A DNA stretch of 32,434 nt from Prevotella sp. (GTDB lineage: Bacteria > Bacteroidota > Bacteroidia > Bacteroidales > Bacteroidaceae). The stretch covers positions 1 to 32,434 of the forward strand of contig JAFVEE010000008.1 of NCBI GenBank assembly GCA_017478085.1. Reading direction: 5' to 3'. Under the pieces are notes generated by a model. The model was given only the letters and a program-made list of their open reading frames with translations, was not told where the DNA came from and searched no databases. A program made the position numbers and the translations under genes. Shown here one piece after another: positions 1 through 8,600 of this stretch (its first letter is position 1; every line of letters begins with the position of its first letter).

Positions 1-2424
1 GACGCGATCCTGACGGCCACGGTGACGGCGACGGTGACGGCTGCGGGCGGAAGCATCACGGCCAGCGCGACGTTCAACGGCACGGCCTACACCGACACGA
101 AGACCGACCAGTTGGGCCGCAGCGACGGGCGCGACGGCAGCGAAGCGAACCCCTACGCCATCGGCAGCCCCGAGGCGCTGGCCCTGCTGTCGGACTACGT
201 CAACGCGGGCAACAACGCTAGCGGCCTGCACTTCGAGCAGACGCAGGACATCGACATGAGCAGCGCCGGACGCTCGGCCGAAGGACGCTCGCAAGGCGAG
301 AACTTCACGCCGATTGGCAGCAAGGCCAATGACTTCAACCCCACGCCGTTCAACGGCACCTACGGCGGCACGGGCTACTACGCCGGAACCATCACCCTCG
401 GCGCGGCCACCAAGACGGGCTACACGTTCGACGGCTGGTACCGGAGCGCTGACCTCAGCGGCGACGCCGTGACCACCATCGGCGGCGGCCAGACGGGCGA
501 CGTGGAGTTGTGGGCCAAGTGGACGGCCAACCGCTACGCCATCGCCTTCGACGGCAACGGCGCGACGGGCGGCACAATGTACAACGAACTCTTCGACTAC
601 GACGAGGCCAAGGCCCTGACCGCCTGCACCTACACCCGCACGGGCTACCACTTCACGGGCTGGAACACCGAGCGTGACGGCAGCGGCACCAGTTACGAGG
701 ACGAGACCAAGGTGCAGAACCTGACCGCCGAGCAGGGCGGCACCGTGACGCTCTACGCGCAGTGGCGCCTGCAGCACCGCTTCAACTACGACGAGGGCAT
801 CTTCCGCTGCTACAACGCCGCCAACAGCAACGAGGTCTATTGGGCCTACGCGGGCGAGACGGTGAAGGTGGAAGTGTGCGACGGCAGCAGCGAGTACACC
901 ATCTACGTGACCGCCGAGGACGGCACCGCCATCGCGTTCGACACCGAGACCAGCACCTTCACCATGCCCGACCAGGAGGTGTACGTCACCTCGACCAGCG
1001 TCAAGAAGATGGCCTACACCACCATCCTGCTCGACGACTTTGATGCGTGGACGGACGTGGTCTATCTCTACGACGCCAGCCAGCCCACCGTCACGCCCAC
1101 CGTCACCGTCATGGATGGCGAGACCGTGCTGACCGAGGGCACCGACTACACCCTTGAGATAACCAACAACACGGGCAGCGCCACCCAGATGGTCACCGCC
1201 ACCGGCACCGTCACCGGCAAGGGCGGCTACGTGGGCACCACGACCCAGACCTTCCGCATCACGCCCTTCAACATCGCCAACTGCGAGATTCGGGGGACGC
1301 TGGAGGCGTACGACGACGGGTACGGCGTGTACTATCCGCTCTCTGAAAACGTGGAGGTTTGGAATGGCGAGACGCAGTTGACGCTCGACACGGACTATAG
1401 CCTCAGCATCGCAGACGCCGATTCTTACGAGGTCGGCCATTTCTACAATGCCACCGTCAAGGGCACGGGCGACTGGGGCGGCTCGAAGACCTTCCAGTTC
1501 CAGGTCGTTGAACTGAAGCACACCGTCGTGTTCGATGCCAACGGCGGCACGGGCACGATGGCCAGCGACGTCGCCACCAAGGGCCAGCATTACACTCTGC
1601 CCGAGTGCGCCTTCACCGCCCCCGACGGCAAGAAGTTCAGCCACTGGGTAGCCAGTTGCGAGCCTGACGAAGAGAAACAGCCCGGCGACTACTTCACCGC
1701 ACCGTACATCTGGAGCGAGAACGACGTCGTGACCATCACCGTGACGGCCTACTGGAGGGAGTGTGAGACCGTCAGCGTGACGCTGGCTCCTGCGGGCTAT
1801 GGCACCTACTACGACTCGACGAACGACATCATCCTGCCCACTGGCATAAAGGCCCGCATCGTCACTAATAACGATGGCTATGGCTCGCTGACCTACCAGA
1901 CCATCGCCGACGGCGACAACCTCGCAAGCAACGTCATCCCCGCCGGCACCGCCGTGATGCTGCAGACGGCCCCGACTGCCGAGCCGCAGCAGCATGTCCT
2001 CATACTCTCCAGTAAGTCGGCAGACCGCTACGAAGGCGAGAACCTGCTCCACGGCAGCGACGAGGCCACTACGACCTACGGCGGCAGCCTCTACTACAAG
2101 CTGACCTACGGCTCGCAGAACGGTCACGAGGATCTCTTCGGCTGGTACTGGGGTGCCGAGAATGGTGCTGCCTTCATCAGCCCCGCCCACAAGGTCTGGC
2201 TCGCCCTGTCCGATTACGACCCAGGCGAAGGACAGGGCGGTGCTGAGGATGGCCGCCGCTTCATCAACCTGCCTGAATGGGAGGAGGCCAGCGGCATCCG
2301 CTCTCTGTCTAAGGAGTCAAGGAGTGAAGGAGTCTGGTACACCCTCGAGGGCAAGCGCCTCAGCGGCCAGCCTGCCGCCAAGGGTCTCTATATCAACAAT
2401 GGCCGCAAGGTAGTGATTCGCTAA
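1..2424 (+). CDS. Secreted InlB-type B-repeat protein, 5' end outside the window
   Basis: The frame is open from base 1, so the gene starts upstream; the GTG at 22 is not a credible start. The first visible part (about bases 130-380) has the pattern seen before GLUG-type repeats: SEANPYAIGSPEALALL, then FEQTQDIDMSS, then FTPIGS and FNGTYGGTG. It passes abruptly into Listeria-Bacteroides (Flg_new/InlB B) repeats, recognised by GYTFDGWY...LWAKW, IAFDGNGATGG...GYHFTGW...LYAQW and VVFDANGGTGT...FSHW...AYW. Such proteins are usually cell-surface or secreted adhesin-like proteins. The C-terminus (WYTLEGKRLSGQPAAKGLYI followed by a basic end) resembles the short C-terminal tail of Prevotella exported proteins, perhaps a type IX sorting signal. 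The linker just before it is encoded by a fragment of an intergenic palindromic repeat (2307-2333). The ligand is unknown. Confidence 0.8.
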   Translation, partial: DAILTATVTATVTAAGGSITASATFNGTAYTDTKTDQLGRSDGRDGSEANPYAIGSPEALALLSDYVNAGNNASGLHFEQTQDIDMSSAGRSAEGRSQGENFTPIGSKANDFNPTPFNGTYGGTGYYAGTITLGAATKTGYTFDGWYRSADLSGDAVTTIGGGQTGDVELWAKWTANRYAIAFDGNGATGGTMYNELFDYDEAKALTACTYTRTGYHFTGWNTERDGSGTSYEDETKVQNLTAEQGGTVTLYAQWRLQHRFNYDEGIFRCYNAANSNEVYWAYAGETVKVEVCDGSSEYTIYVTAEDGTAIAFDTETSTFTMPDQEVYVTSTSVKKMAYTTILLDDFDAWTDVVYLYDASQPTVTPTVTVMDGETVLTEGTDYTLEITNNTGSATQMVTATGTVTGKGGYVGTTTQTFRITPFNIANCEIRGTLEAYDDGYGVYYPLSENVEVWNGETQLTLDTDYSLSIADADSYEVGHFYNATVKGTGDWGGSKTFQFQVVELKHTVVFDANGGTGTMASDVATKGQHYTLPECAFTAPDGKKFSHWVASCEPDEEKQPGDYFTAPYIWSENDVVTITVTAYWRECETVSVTLAPAGYGTYYDSTNDIILPTGIKARIVTNNDGYGSLTYQTIADGDNLASNVIPAGTAVMLQTAPTAEPQQHVLILSSKSADRYEGENLLHGSDEATTTYGGSLYYKLTYGSQNGHEDLFGWYWGAENGAAFISPAHKVWLALSDYDPGEGQGGAEDGRRFINLPEWEEASGIRSLSKESRSEGVWYTLEGKRLSGQPAAKGLYINNGRKVVIR
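2307..2333 (+). repeat. Fragment of GTCTAAGGAG palindromic element inside a CDS
   Basis: These 27 bases differ at one position from 3517-3543, the left arm of the intergenic element at 3511-3640. They also match the left arm at 2436-2462 more loosely. Here they are read in frame as SKESRSEG, a charged linker immediately before the C-terminal tail of the B-repeat protein. Confidence 0.8.
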
Positions 2425-2429
2425 GGATC

Positions 2430-2560
2430 TTTTTTGTCTAAGGAGAAAAGGAGGAAAGGAGGTGCGCCTATGGCGCATACAGAACTCCAAAACTCCTATA
2501 CTCCTTAGACAAAAACCAAGGTATTAATCCTTAGAATCCATTGAATCCTTAGACAAAAAA
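2430..2560 (+). repeat. GTCTAAGGAG palindromic element, copy A
   Basis: The left arm at 2436-2463 and right arm at 2483-2510 are an imperfect inverted repeat: GTCTAAGGAG pairs with CTCCTTAGAC, followed by further GGAG/CTCC blocks. An inner perfect stem TGCGCC-TAT-GGCGCA closes the loop. T-runs before and A-runs after extend the palindrome. A tail of TTAATCCTTAGAATCC type follows at 2524-2557. The element starts only 6 bases after the stop of the B-repeat gene, so the RNA hairpin could end that transcript. A full homologue is at 3511-3640 in the same orientation. Confidence 0.8.
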
Positions 2561-2591
2561 AGAAAAGAAATAATTAAATCCATAGAAAACA

Positions 2592-2750
2592 ATGAACAAG
2601 AAAGTATATCAGAAGCCTGCCATGCAGGTAGTGAAGATTCAACACCAGTGCAACATCCTTGCTGGCAGTCCCGGAACCCATGATGAGTATAGCAGTGGCC
2701 CCAGCTACTCCCGCGAGGCTCGCGGCTGGTCCAACGACGAGGACGAGTAA
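2592..2750 (+). CDS. Small 52-residue peptide of unknown function
   Basis: An ATG at 2592 opens 52 codons ending in TAA at 2748-2750. The peptide begins MNKKVYQKPAMQVVKIQHQ, continues NILAGSPG, and ends in an acidic stretch (WSNDEDE). Short proteins with the layout basic N-terminus, KP-x-M-x-VV, a small hydrophobic stretch with Gly/Ser, then a variable polar tail are common in Prevotella and relatives, often annotated only as hypothetical. No signal peptide or transmembrane segment is evident. The start is preceded by A/T-rich sequence (AAATCCATAGAAAACA), as is usual in Bacteroidota. The gene follows palindromic element copy A by about 30 bases. It could be a regulatory peptide or the precursor of a secreted peptide; I cannot tell which. 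Confidence 0.65.
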   Translation: MNKKVYQKPAMQVVKIQHQCNILAGSPGTHDEYSSGPSYSREARGWSNDEDE

Positions 2751-2793
2751 CCCGCCCCCGCCATGACACGACCGACCATCCTACAGACACAAA

Positions 2794-2828
2794 CATCCCC
2801 CGCACGGCGCAAGGCTGTGCAGGGGATG
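2794..2828 (-). terminator. Hairpin between convergent peptide and toxin genes
   Basis: CATCCCCCGCAC (2794-2805) pairs with GTGCAGGGGATG (2817-2828), a 12-bp stem with one C-A mismatch and an 11-base loop. On the minus strand it is followed by TTTGTGTCT, so it probably ends the toxin-antitoxin transcript. It also lies 44 bases after the stop of the convergent peptide gene and might serve both. Confidence 0.5.
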
Positions 2829-2855
2829 CTGTTATGGTCGTTGAGAAGAAGAGGT

Positions 2856-3176
2856 TTATTCGCAGAACATCTGCCTGAAGACATCTTGCAGCGTGGCAAT
2901 CTCATCACTGGCAAGCGTTGCCGCACGATTCTTCAGTCGCCGCTTGTCAATAGTGCGTATCTGGTCGGTTGCAATCTCGCCATCACGACCCATGATATGA
3001 CACCTCACGCGATAAGGATAGCCATGAATAGCCGATGTCACGGGAACAATTATCACGGTGTCAAGATGGTCGTTCAACTCCTGGGGACTGACAATGACGC
3101 AAGGGCGAATCTTCTGCATCTCGGCACCGATGGTGGGGTTCAGATCAACCCAGTACACATCATACTGGCTTACCAT
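2856..3176 (-). CDS. MazF/PemK-family endoribonuclease toxin
   Basis: This 106-residue protein has the MazF/PemK family pattern. It opens with QYDVYWVDLNPTIGAEMQKI, where the Gly-x-Glu-x-x-Lys and following RPCVIVSP form the conserved strand-loop of the family, and continues with VIIVPVTS. In the family, an Arg in the RP motif and a Ser/Thr in the second motif take part in RNA cleavage; both motifs are present. It is a cytoplasmic, sequence-selective mRNA-cutting toxin neutralised by its antitoxin. Length is typical (about 105-120). The start overlaps the last 7 bases of the antitoxin gene, which suggests translational coupling with antitoxin made first. It is probably expressed from the promoter at 3434-3464. 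The RNA sequence it cuts cannot be read from the protein. Confidence 0.9.
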   Translation of the reverse strand: MVSQYDVYWVDLNPTIGAEMQKIRPCVIVSPQELNDHLDTVIIVPVTSAIHGYPYRVRCHIMGRDGEIATDQIRTIDKRRLKNRAATLASDEIATLQDVFRQMFCE

Positions 3177-3406
3177 TTCCAGTCCTCCATCGTTTCGTCC
3201 TCAAACACGTCGGCAGCCATCAGCCTGTCCTCGCCGTCGGCATGTGCCTGCTTTGCCGCAGCAGCCCAGCCCTTGCGCGTGGCCGCGCCTTGCGACTGCT
3301 CCGTGAGGAACATCACCACAAGATGTTTCTCCTCGGGGGTCAGCTCCTGCATCATCCCGATATACGGAGCCATCCGCGTAGATTTCAATCTCTGTATTGT
3401 CGTCAT
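3170..3406 (-). CDS. Antitoxin partner of the MazF-type toxin
   Basis: This 78-residue protein lies directly upstream of and overlaps the toxin gene by 7 bases, the usual order of a type II module. The middle contains LTPEEKHLVVMFLTEQ, a helical segment; the C-terminus is acidic with aromatic residues (DVFEDETMEDWKW). Acidic, Trp-containing tails like this are how MazE-type antitoxins occupy the toxin's active site, so I infer that this part binds the toxin. I do not see an obvious AbrB-type or ribbon-helix-helix DNA-binding domain, so whether it autoregulates is unclear. The assignment depends mainly on position and size. The start is the first Met after a good promoter at 3434-3464. Confidence 0.8.
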   Translation of the reverse strand: MTTIQRLKSTRMAPYIGMMQELTPEEKHLVVMFLTEQSQGAATRKGWAAAAKQAHADGEDRLMAADVFEDETMEDWKW

Positions 3407-3433
3407 AATCCTAACATATCTGGTTTATGGCAG

Positions 3434-3464
3434 CAAAGTTACACATTATTTCCGAAACGACAAA
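3434..3464 (-). promoter_or_regulatory. Bacteroidota-type promoter of the toxin-antitoxin module
   Basis: On the minus strand TTTTG (top-strand 3461-3465) is followed after 19 bp by TAACTTTG (3434-3441). This matches the Bacteroidota consensus TTTG, 19-21 bp, TAnnTTTG. The antitoxin start codon is 28 bases downstream. Confidence 0.75.
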
Positions 3465-3510
3465 AGAAACAGCAATAAATCGTCAAGCTCCGCGACACGG
3501 GCAGCATCCA

Positions 3511-3640
3511 GTCTTTGTCTAAGGAGTCAAGGAGAGAAGGAGTAGCGATGCCTGCAAAAAAATCCTATACTCCTAAACTCCTTAGACAAAAAACAAAGTC
3601 TTAATCCTTAGAATCCTTGAATCCTTAGAATCCTAAAAAC
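3511..3640 (+). repeat. GTCTAAGGAG palindromic element, copy B
   Basis: The left arm starts at 3517 (GTCTAAGGAGTCAAGGAG) and the right arm (CTCCTAAACTCCTTAGAC) ends at 3588, with flanking T- and A-runs. The tail at 3601-3633 (TTAATCCTTAGAATCC and relatives) matches the tail of copy A. The 359-bp gap between antitoxin (3406) and SusD (3766) therefore holds, in order, the toxin-antitoxin promoter, this element and the 22-bp palindrome array. Confidence 0.8.
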
Positions 3641-3743
3641 AACGGAGCCTCCATTGCGATGCGATGGGGGCTCCGTTGCGTTGTAATGGAGGCTTCGTTA
3701 GATTGCAACGGAGGCCCGGTTAAGGGGTAACGGAGGCTCCGTT
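3641..3743. repeat. Five-unit array of 15-bp palindromes at 22-bp period, locus 1
   Basis: Units start at 3641, 3663, 3685, 3707 and 3729. Each is a 15-mer related to AACGGAGGCTCCGTT, separated by 7-bp spacers of variable sequence. Only the last unit is a perfect palindrome; the others carry one to three departures. The array begins 22 bp beyond the stop codon of the last gene of the seven-gene unit. Its function is unknown; an RNA 3' end or a multi-site protein-binding region are the obvious options. Confidence 0.9.
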
Positions 3744-3765
3744 GCAAAGAAGCGGATATGGGGGG

Positions 3766-5559
3766 CTACTCGCCCAGGCCCAGTTTCTTGTTCCAGTTCA
3801 GGTACCAGGCATTGGTGTTCATGAGCTTAGACTGAAGCGAAGCATCGAGCACACCATTGCGCTGGGCCACACGGTTGGCAAGGAACGAGGGATCGCCACG
3901 ACGCAGGGCAATGCGCATGAGGTCGTAGAAACGCTGACCCTCGAAAGCAAACTCAAGAGCACCCTCGTTGACGATCATACGCTCGATGCTGTCGATCTGA
4001 AGTTCCAGGCTGTCGGCCGTGGTGAACTCCGGGAACTTGTAGTACTGGTTGGCACGCGAATCGCCCGAGCCACGGCTGTGGATGCCCTGCTGGGTGGCGG
4101 TGTAAGTGGCCGATCCTTCGAGCACATAGTACTGGTTCTGGAAGTCGAACTGCTTGATGTAGGCCGAGTCGCTGACACTGGTATAGTAGGGCAGCACGCC
4201 CGAAGCGATGCTCTGGTTGCTGATGCCCTCCTCGAGCACCTTGAAGGCCATACGGGGATAGCCGGCACGGTTCAGGGCCTCGGCCATGTGCAGATAGACC
4301 ATCTGGCGGCGCCAGATGTTGACGTGGCGATACATAAACTTGTAGATCTGCTGATAGGTGACCTGCTCGTTGTTCTTGCCACGGAAGTTGTCGGTGGTGC
4401 GCCACCAGTCCAGCAGACGCAGGTCGCCGGTCTGGTTGTCCTCGAGCGTGCGGGGGGCGTAGATGGTATCGCCCTCGGTGGTCACCATGCAGTACCACTG
4501 CTGCTCGGAGAGGTCCTTCAGGCTCTGCGAGGGCACGATGCTGACGTGGTAGTCGTTGTCGTCGCGCGAGTTGAAGAGCACGCGCAGCTGGTTGTAGTGG
4601 GCATTGGCCACCGAGTCGTACTCAGCCGAGATGGGAATCTCGGTGATGAGCTCGCCACGGGTGCTGTAGGCGTTGCCGAACGACAGGCTGCCCACGTACT
4701 GATAGCGCCAGGTGGTGGGCTGACGATGGCCCCACGTAGCGGCATCGGTGCCGGTAGGATAGGAGTTGGCCTCGCCATTGCGGGTGTTCAGATAGTTGTA
4801 GTAGCACAGGGCAGCCTCACGATAGTGACCGGCCCAGAGGTTCAGCTCGCCCAGCATGATCCAGAGGGGGAAGTAGCTGAGGCGGGTGTCGACGCCACTG
4901 ATGGTGCCCAGGCCGGGATAGTCGCGCTGGTAGGTGGGCACCAGGGGGGTGAGGTCGGCAATGAGGCGGTCGCACAGGGGAGCAATGCCAATGAGCTCGT
5001 AGCTGCTCTCGGCATCGGCATCCTGCTTGGTGAGGATGGGCTTGGTGACGTAGCGCACCTGGCCATAGTTCAGGGCCAGCTGCAGGTAGGTCCAGGCCCG
5101 ATAGGCCTTCACGGCAGCATACTCGCGCATGAAGATGTACTCGTCGCGGTTGTTCTTCAGGGCGGTGTCGGCATGCTCGATGAAGTAGTTGCAGTTGTTG
5201 ATCACGGCATAGTAGTCGCGCGGCTGGTTGTAGATGTTGTCGTCGTCGATGCTGAAGTTATAGATCTGACGCACGTTGGCCGGTGCATAGTCGGTCAGCT
5301 CGACCAGGTCGCCACGCAGCTCGCCCAGCAGGATGGTGCGGTCGGCCAGCAGCTGCAGCTTGTCCATAATGCCCACCACGGAGTAGATGGTGTCGACGGC
5401 ATTGTTCAGGTGCTCCTGGTCGGCGAAGAGAACGTGGTCGGACTCCTGCTCGAAGAAATCCTCGCAAGAGGACAGGCCCATACCAACCACCATGGCAGTG
5501 GCAACACCGCAGCACACCCGACCAGCCTTACTGAAAAATTTATTCTTGAAACTAATCAT
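3766..5559 (-). CDS. SusD/RagB-family surface lipoprotein (last gene of unit)
   Basis: A 597-residue outer-membrane lipoprotein. The signal peptide ends in the lipobox LSSC with lipidated Cys32, followed by the acidic stretch EDFFEQESD, consistent with surface export in Bacteroidota. SusD proteins form the lid over the partner SusC barrel and capture the ligand before import. Family features include the N-terminal pattern of VDTIYSVVGIMDKL, tetratricopeptide-like helices with YLQLALNYG, and the C-terminal EGALEFAFEGQRFYDLMRI, the most recognisable SusD motif. Length is usual (about 500-600). It follows its SusC partner by 46 bp. Substrate cannot be deduced. Confidence 0.93.
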   Translation of the reverse strand: MISFKNKFFSKAGRVCCGVATAMVVGMGLSSCEDFFEQESDHVLFADQEHLNNAVDTIYSVVGIMDKLQLLADRTILLGELRGDLVELTDYAPANVRQIYNFSIDDDNIYNQPRDYYAVINNCNYFIEHADTALKNNRDEYIFMREYAAVKAYRAWTYLQLALNYGQVRYVTKPILTKQDADAESSYELIGIAPLCDRLIADLTPLVPTYQRDYPGLGTISGVDTRLSYFPLWIMLGELNLWAGHYREAALCYYNYLNTRNGEANSYPTGTDAATWGHRQPTTWRYQYVGSLSFGNAYSTRGELITEIPISAEYDSVANAHYNQLRVLFNSRDDNDYHVSIVPSQSLKDLSEQQWYCMVTTEGDTIYAPRTLEDNQTGDLRLLDWWRTTDNFRGKNNEQVTYQQIYKFMYRHVNIWRRQMVYLHMAEALNRAGYPRMAFKVLEEGISNQSIASGVLPYYTSVSDSAYIKQFDFQNQYYVLEGSATYTATQQGIHSRGSGDSRANQYYKFPEFTTADSLELQIDSIERMIVNEGALEFAFEGQRFYDLMRIALRRGDPSFLANRVAQRNGVLDASLQSKLMNTNAWYLNWNKKLGLGE

Positions 5560-5605
5560 AATTGCTCATTATTAATTATTCATTATTCATTAGTGTTGGC
5601 CACTC

Positions 5606-8600
5606 TTACAGGTTGATCTTCACACCAGCCACGAACGAGCGGCTCTGGCCCAGCTGACCCATATCGATGCCCTGACCGAGCACGGCATTGGTAGAGGAGA
5701 ACTCGGGGTCGCTGCCCAGGTAGCGGGTGAGGGTGAACACGTTGTTGGCCTGTACCCAGAACTGCAGGCCCTGCAGGAACTGCGAGTTCACGGGCAGGTC
5801 GTAGCTCAGGGTGACGGTCTTCAGGCGCAGGTACGAGCCATCCTCGATCCAGCGGTCGCTGAAGCGGCTGTTGCCCATGGGATCCTGGAACTGAATGCGG
5901 GGCATGTCGGTCTGCTGACCCTCAATCTGCCAGCGCTGGGTCATGGCCACGGTCTGGTTCATGAAGCGGTTGCCGCCCTCGAGCTGCTGGCGCATGTAGT
6001 TGTAAACGTCGTTGCCCAGCGAGTAGTTGAAGCGCACGTCGAGCTTGAGGCGCTTGTAGCTGAGCGAGGTGAAGATGTTGCCATAGATGTCGGGATTGGG
6101 GTCGCCAATGACCACGCGGTCGTAGTCGTTGATCTCGCCCACGCCGCCGTGGGTCTGGTCGAGGTCGACGAACTTCACGTCGCCAGCCTGGAAGTAGGTG
6201 CGGGTGATGCCGTTGTCGCCCAGGATGTACTGGGCAGCGGCGTCGGCCTCAGCGGTGGTGGCGTAGACGCCCTCGGTCTTGTAGCCATAGAACAGGTTGG
6301 CAGCCTGGCCCACACGGGTGAGGATGGTGGCGCCACCCACCTGGGTGAGCATCTCCTCGCGGCCATCGGCCAGCTCCTTGATCTTGTTCTTGTAGTGGCC
6401 CACGCTGGCACCCAGCTGCCACTTCCAGTCCTTGAGCTCGAGCACCTTGGCCGTGGCGGTCACGTCGAAGCCCTCGTTCTGCATCTTGCCGCCGTTGCTC
6501 CAGTTCTGCTCCAGGCCAGAGAGGTAGCCCAGCGACTGGTAAGTGAGCAGGTTGTCGGTGGTAGAGCGGAAGTAGTTCAGGCTGAAGCCCAGGCGGTTGC
6601 CAATGAGGCTGGACTCGAGGCCCACGTTCAGGCGGCGGGTGGTCTCCCACTGGATCTCGTCGTTGCCAATGCCGGCGAAGGTAAGGCCGGCGGCACTGGT
6701 GGAGCTCTTCATGTACTGGCGGGCCACGAAGTAGCTGCGGGCAGCGTTGTAGTCGATGTCGTCGTTACCCGAGATGTCGAAGCCAGCCGTCAGGCGCAGG
6801 TAGTTGATGCTGGGCACCTTGGCCAGCCAGGGCTCGTTGGTGAGCACCCACGAAGCCTGCACGCCGGGGAACACGCCCCAACCGGCACCGAACATCTTGA
6901 AGCCGGCGTCCTTGCCGAAGCGCGACGAGCCCTCAATGGTCAGGTTGGCCTGCACGTAGTAGCGGTTCAGGTAGTTGTAGTCGGCCTGGGCATAGTAGGC
7001 CAGCGAGTTCCAGTCGGCTGCATCGCCCTCGGTCGAGGAGTTGCGCAGGCCCGAGGAGAGGAACGGGGTCTTATCGGAACCGGTGTTGTAGCCCCAGCCC
7101 ACGTTCTGCTTGAAGCTCTCGAACTGCAAGCGCACGCCGCCGAACACGCCGATGCTGTGGGCATTGTAGCGGTTCTGCCAGCTGAGGCGGGTGTCGCTAT
7201 AGACGGAGTTCTGCTTGGAGAAGAGCGAGCGGCGCTCGTTTTCCATCTTGTCGCCCACCGAGGCCACATAGTAGCTGGGCACGCCGTTCAGGGGGATGTA
7301 GTACTCCTCCTTGGTGTTGATGAGGTTGTAGCTGAAGTGCTCCTGCAGCGACAGGTGCTGATTGAACACATAGCGCGGGGTAACGGCAATGTTGAGCATG
7401 GAGTTCTCGAAGCGGTTCTTGTTCTCGGCATCGGCATACTCATTGAGTGCGGCGGGGTTGGCCAGTCGCCAGTTGTAGCTGGGATAGTCCTGCAGGGCCT
7501 GGTTGAGGTAGGACTCGTCGGTAATTTCCCACTGACTGTCGGAGAAGTGGGGCTGCAGGTTGGCATCGACACCGTAGCTGTAGGGATTGAGGAAGGGGCT
7601 CTTCACGTAGGCCAGGAAGCTGGGCGACGTGGGGGTGCCCTCGTCGTAACTCAGGGGTGCGCTGTCGTCGCGGATGGTGCGCGTCTGGTTGCCGAACGAG
7701 GCATCGAACTTCACGAAGAAGTTGTCGAGCAGGGTGATGTCGGTGTTGAAGCGAATGTTCAGACGGTTCACATCGTTGTACTTCAGCGGGCTGTTGGCCA
7801 TGGTGTAGTTCACCGAGAGGTTGTAGTTGGCCACGGCGTCGCCACCCTCTACGTTGATGCCGTAGTTCTGGGTCACGGCCTCATGGTAGACGTAGTCTTT
7901 CCAGTCGGTGTAGTTGCCATGGTACATGCGATAGTAGTAGGCATTGTTCTCGTCGAGGAACTGGAAGTCGCTCAGCTTGGTGCCGGTGGTCTTGAGCAGG
8001 TCACTGGCATAGCCACGATACTGGTCCTCGCTCATCATGGAGACGAACTTGGGCTGCAGCGTGATACCGGCCGAGGCCGAGGCGGTGATGCGGGTGGCCA
8101 TGGAGTGCGAGCGCTTGGTCTCGATGAGGATGACGCCATTGGCACCCTTGGCGCCATAGAGGGCTGTGCCATTGCGCATCACGGTGACCTTCTGAATGTC
8201 GAGCAGGCTCAGGTTCGACACGATGTCGTTGAAGAAGCCTGCATGGAGCAGCTCGCGGCCATACTGCTGGTCGATGGGCACACCGTCGATGACGATGAGC
8301 GGCTGGGCATTGACGTTGAGCGAGTTGATACCATTCATAAAGATGGTGCCACCCACGCCGGGGGTGCCGTTGTGGCCGGTGGTGCGGGCGAAGGCGCCCA
8401 GCTGCTTCTGGATCTCGTCCTTCACGTTGTAGGCGTTGCTATACTTGAAGTCGGTGGCATCGTAGTTGCTGAGCACGTTGACGCCGGTGCTGTAGTCGGG
8501 CGAGAAAATGGCCGAGTGCATGCACACGTCGAACTGGCGCTCGTCGGGCTGCAGGCCCATACGCACGGCGTTGAAGTCGGGCGAGGTGACATAGAGCGAG

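Noticed and set aside
22-24. GTG at 22 as the true start of the first gene
   Set aside because: The frame is open to base 1 with similar Thr/Ala/Val-rich sequence, there is no signal peptide, and a secreted protein needs one; the gene begins before the window.
2763-3545. A 260-codon open frame on the plus strand across the toxin-antitoxin genes
   Set aside because: It overlaps the well-supported MazF module, its promoter and part of a palindromic element, and its product has no recognisable domain.
3641-3743. CRISPR array
   Set aside because: Repeats of 15 bp and spacers of 7 bp are far too short, the repeats are palindromic, and no cas genes are present; the same holds for 25614-25731.
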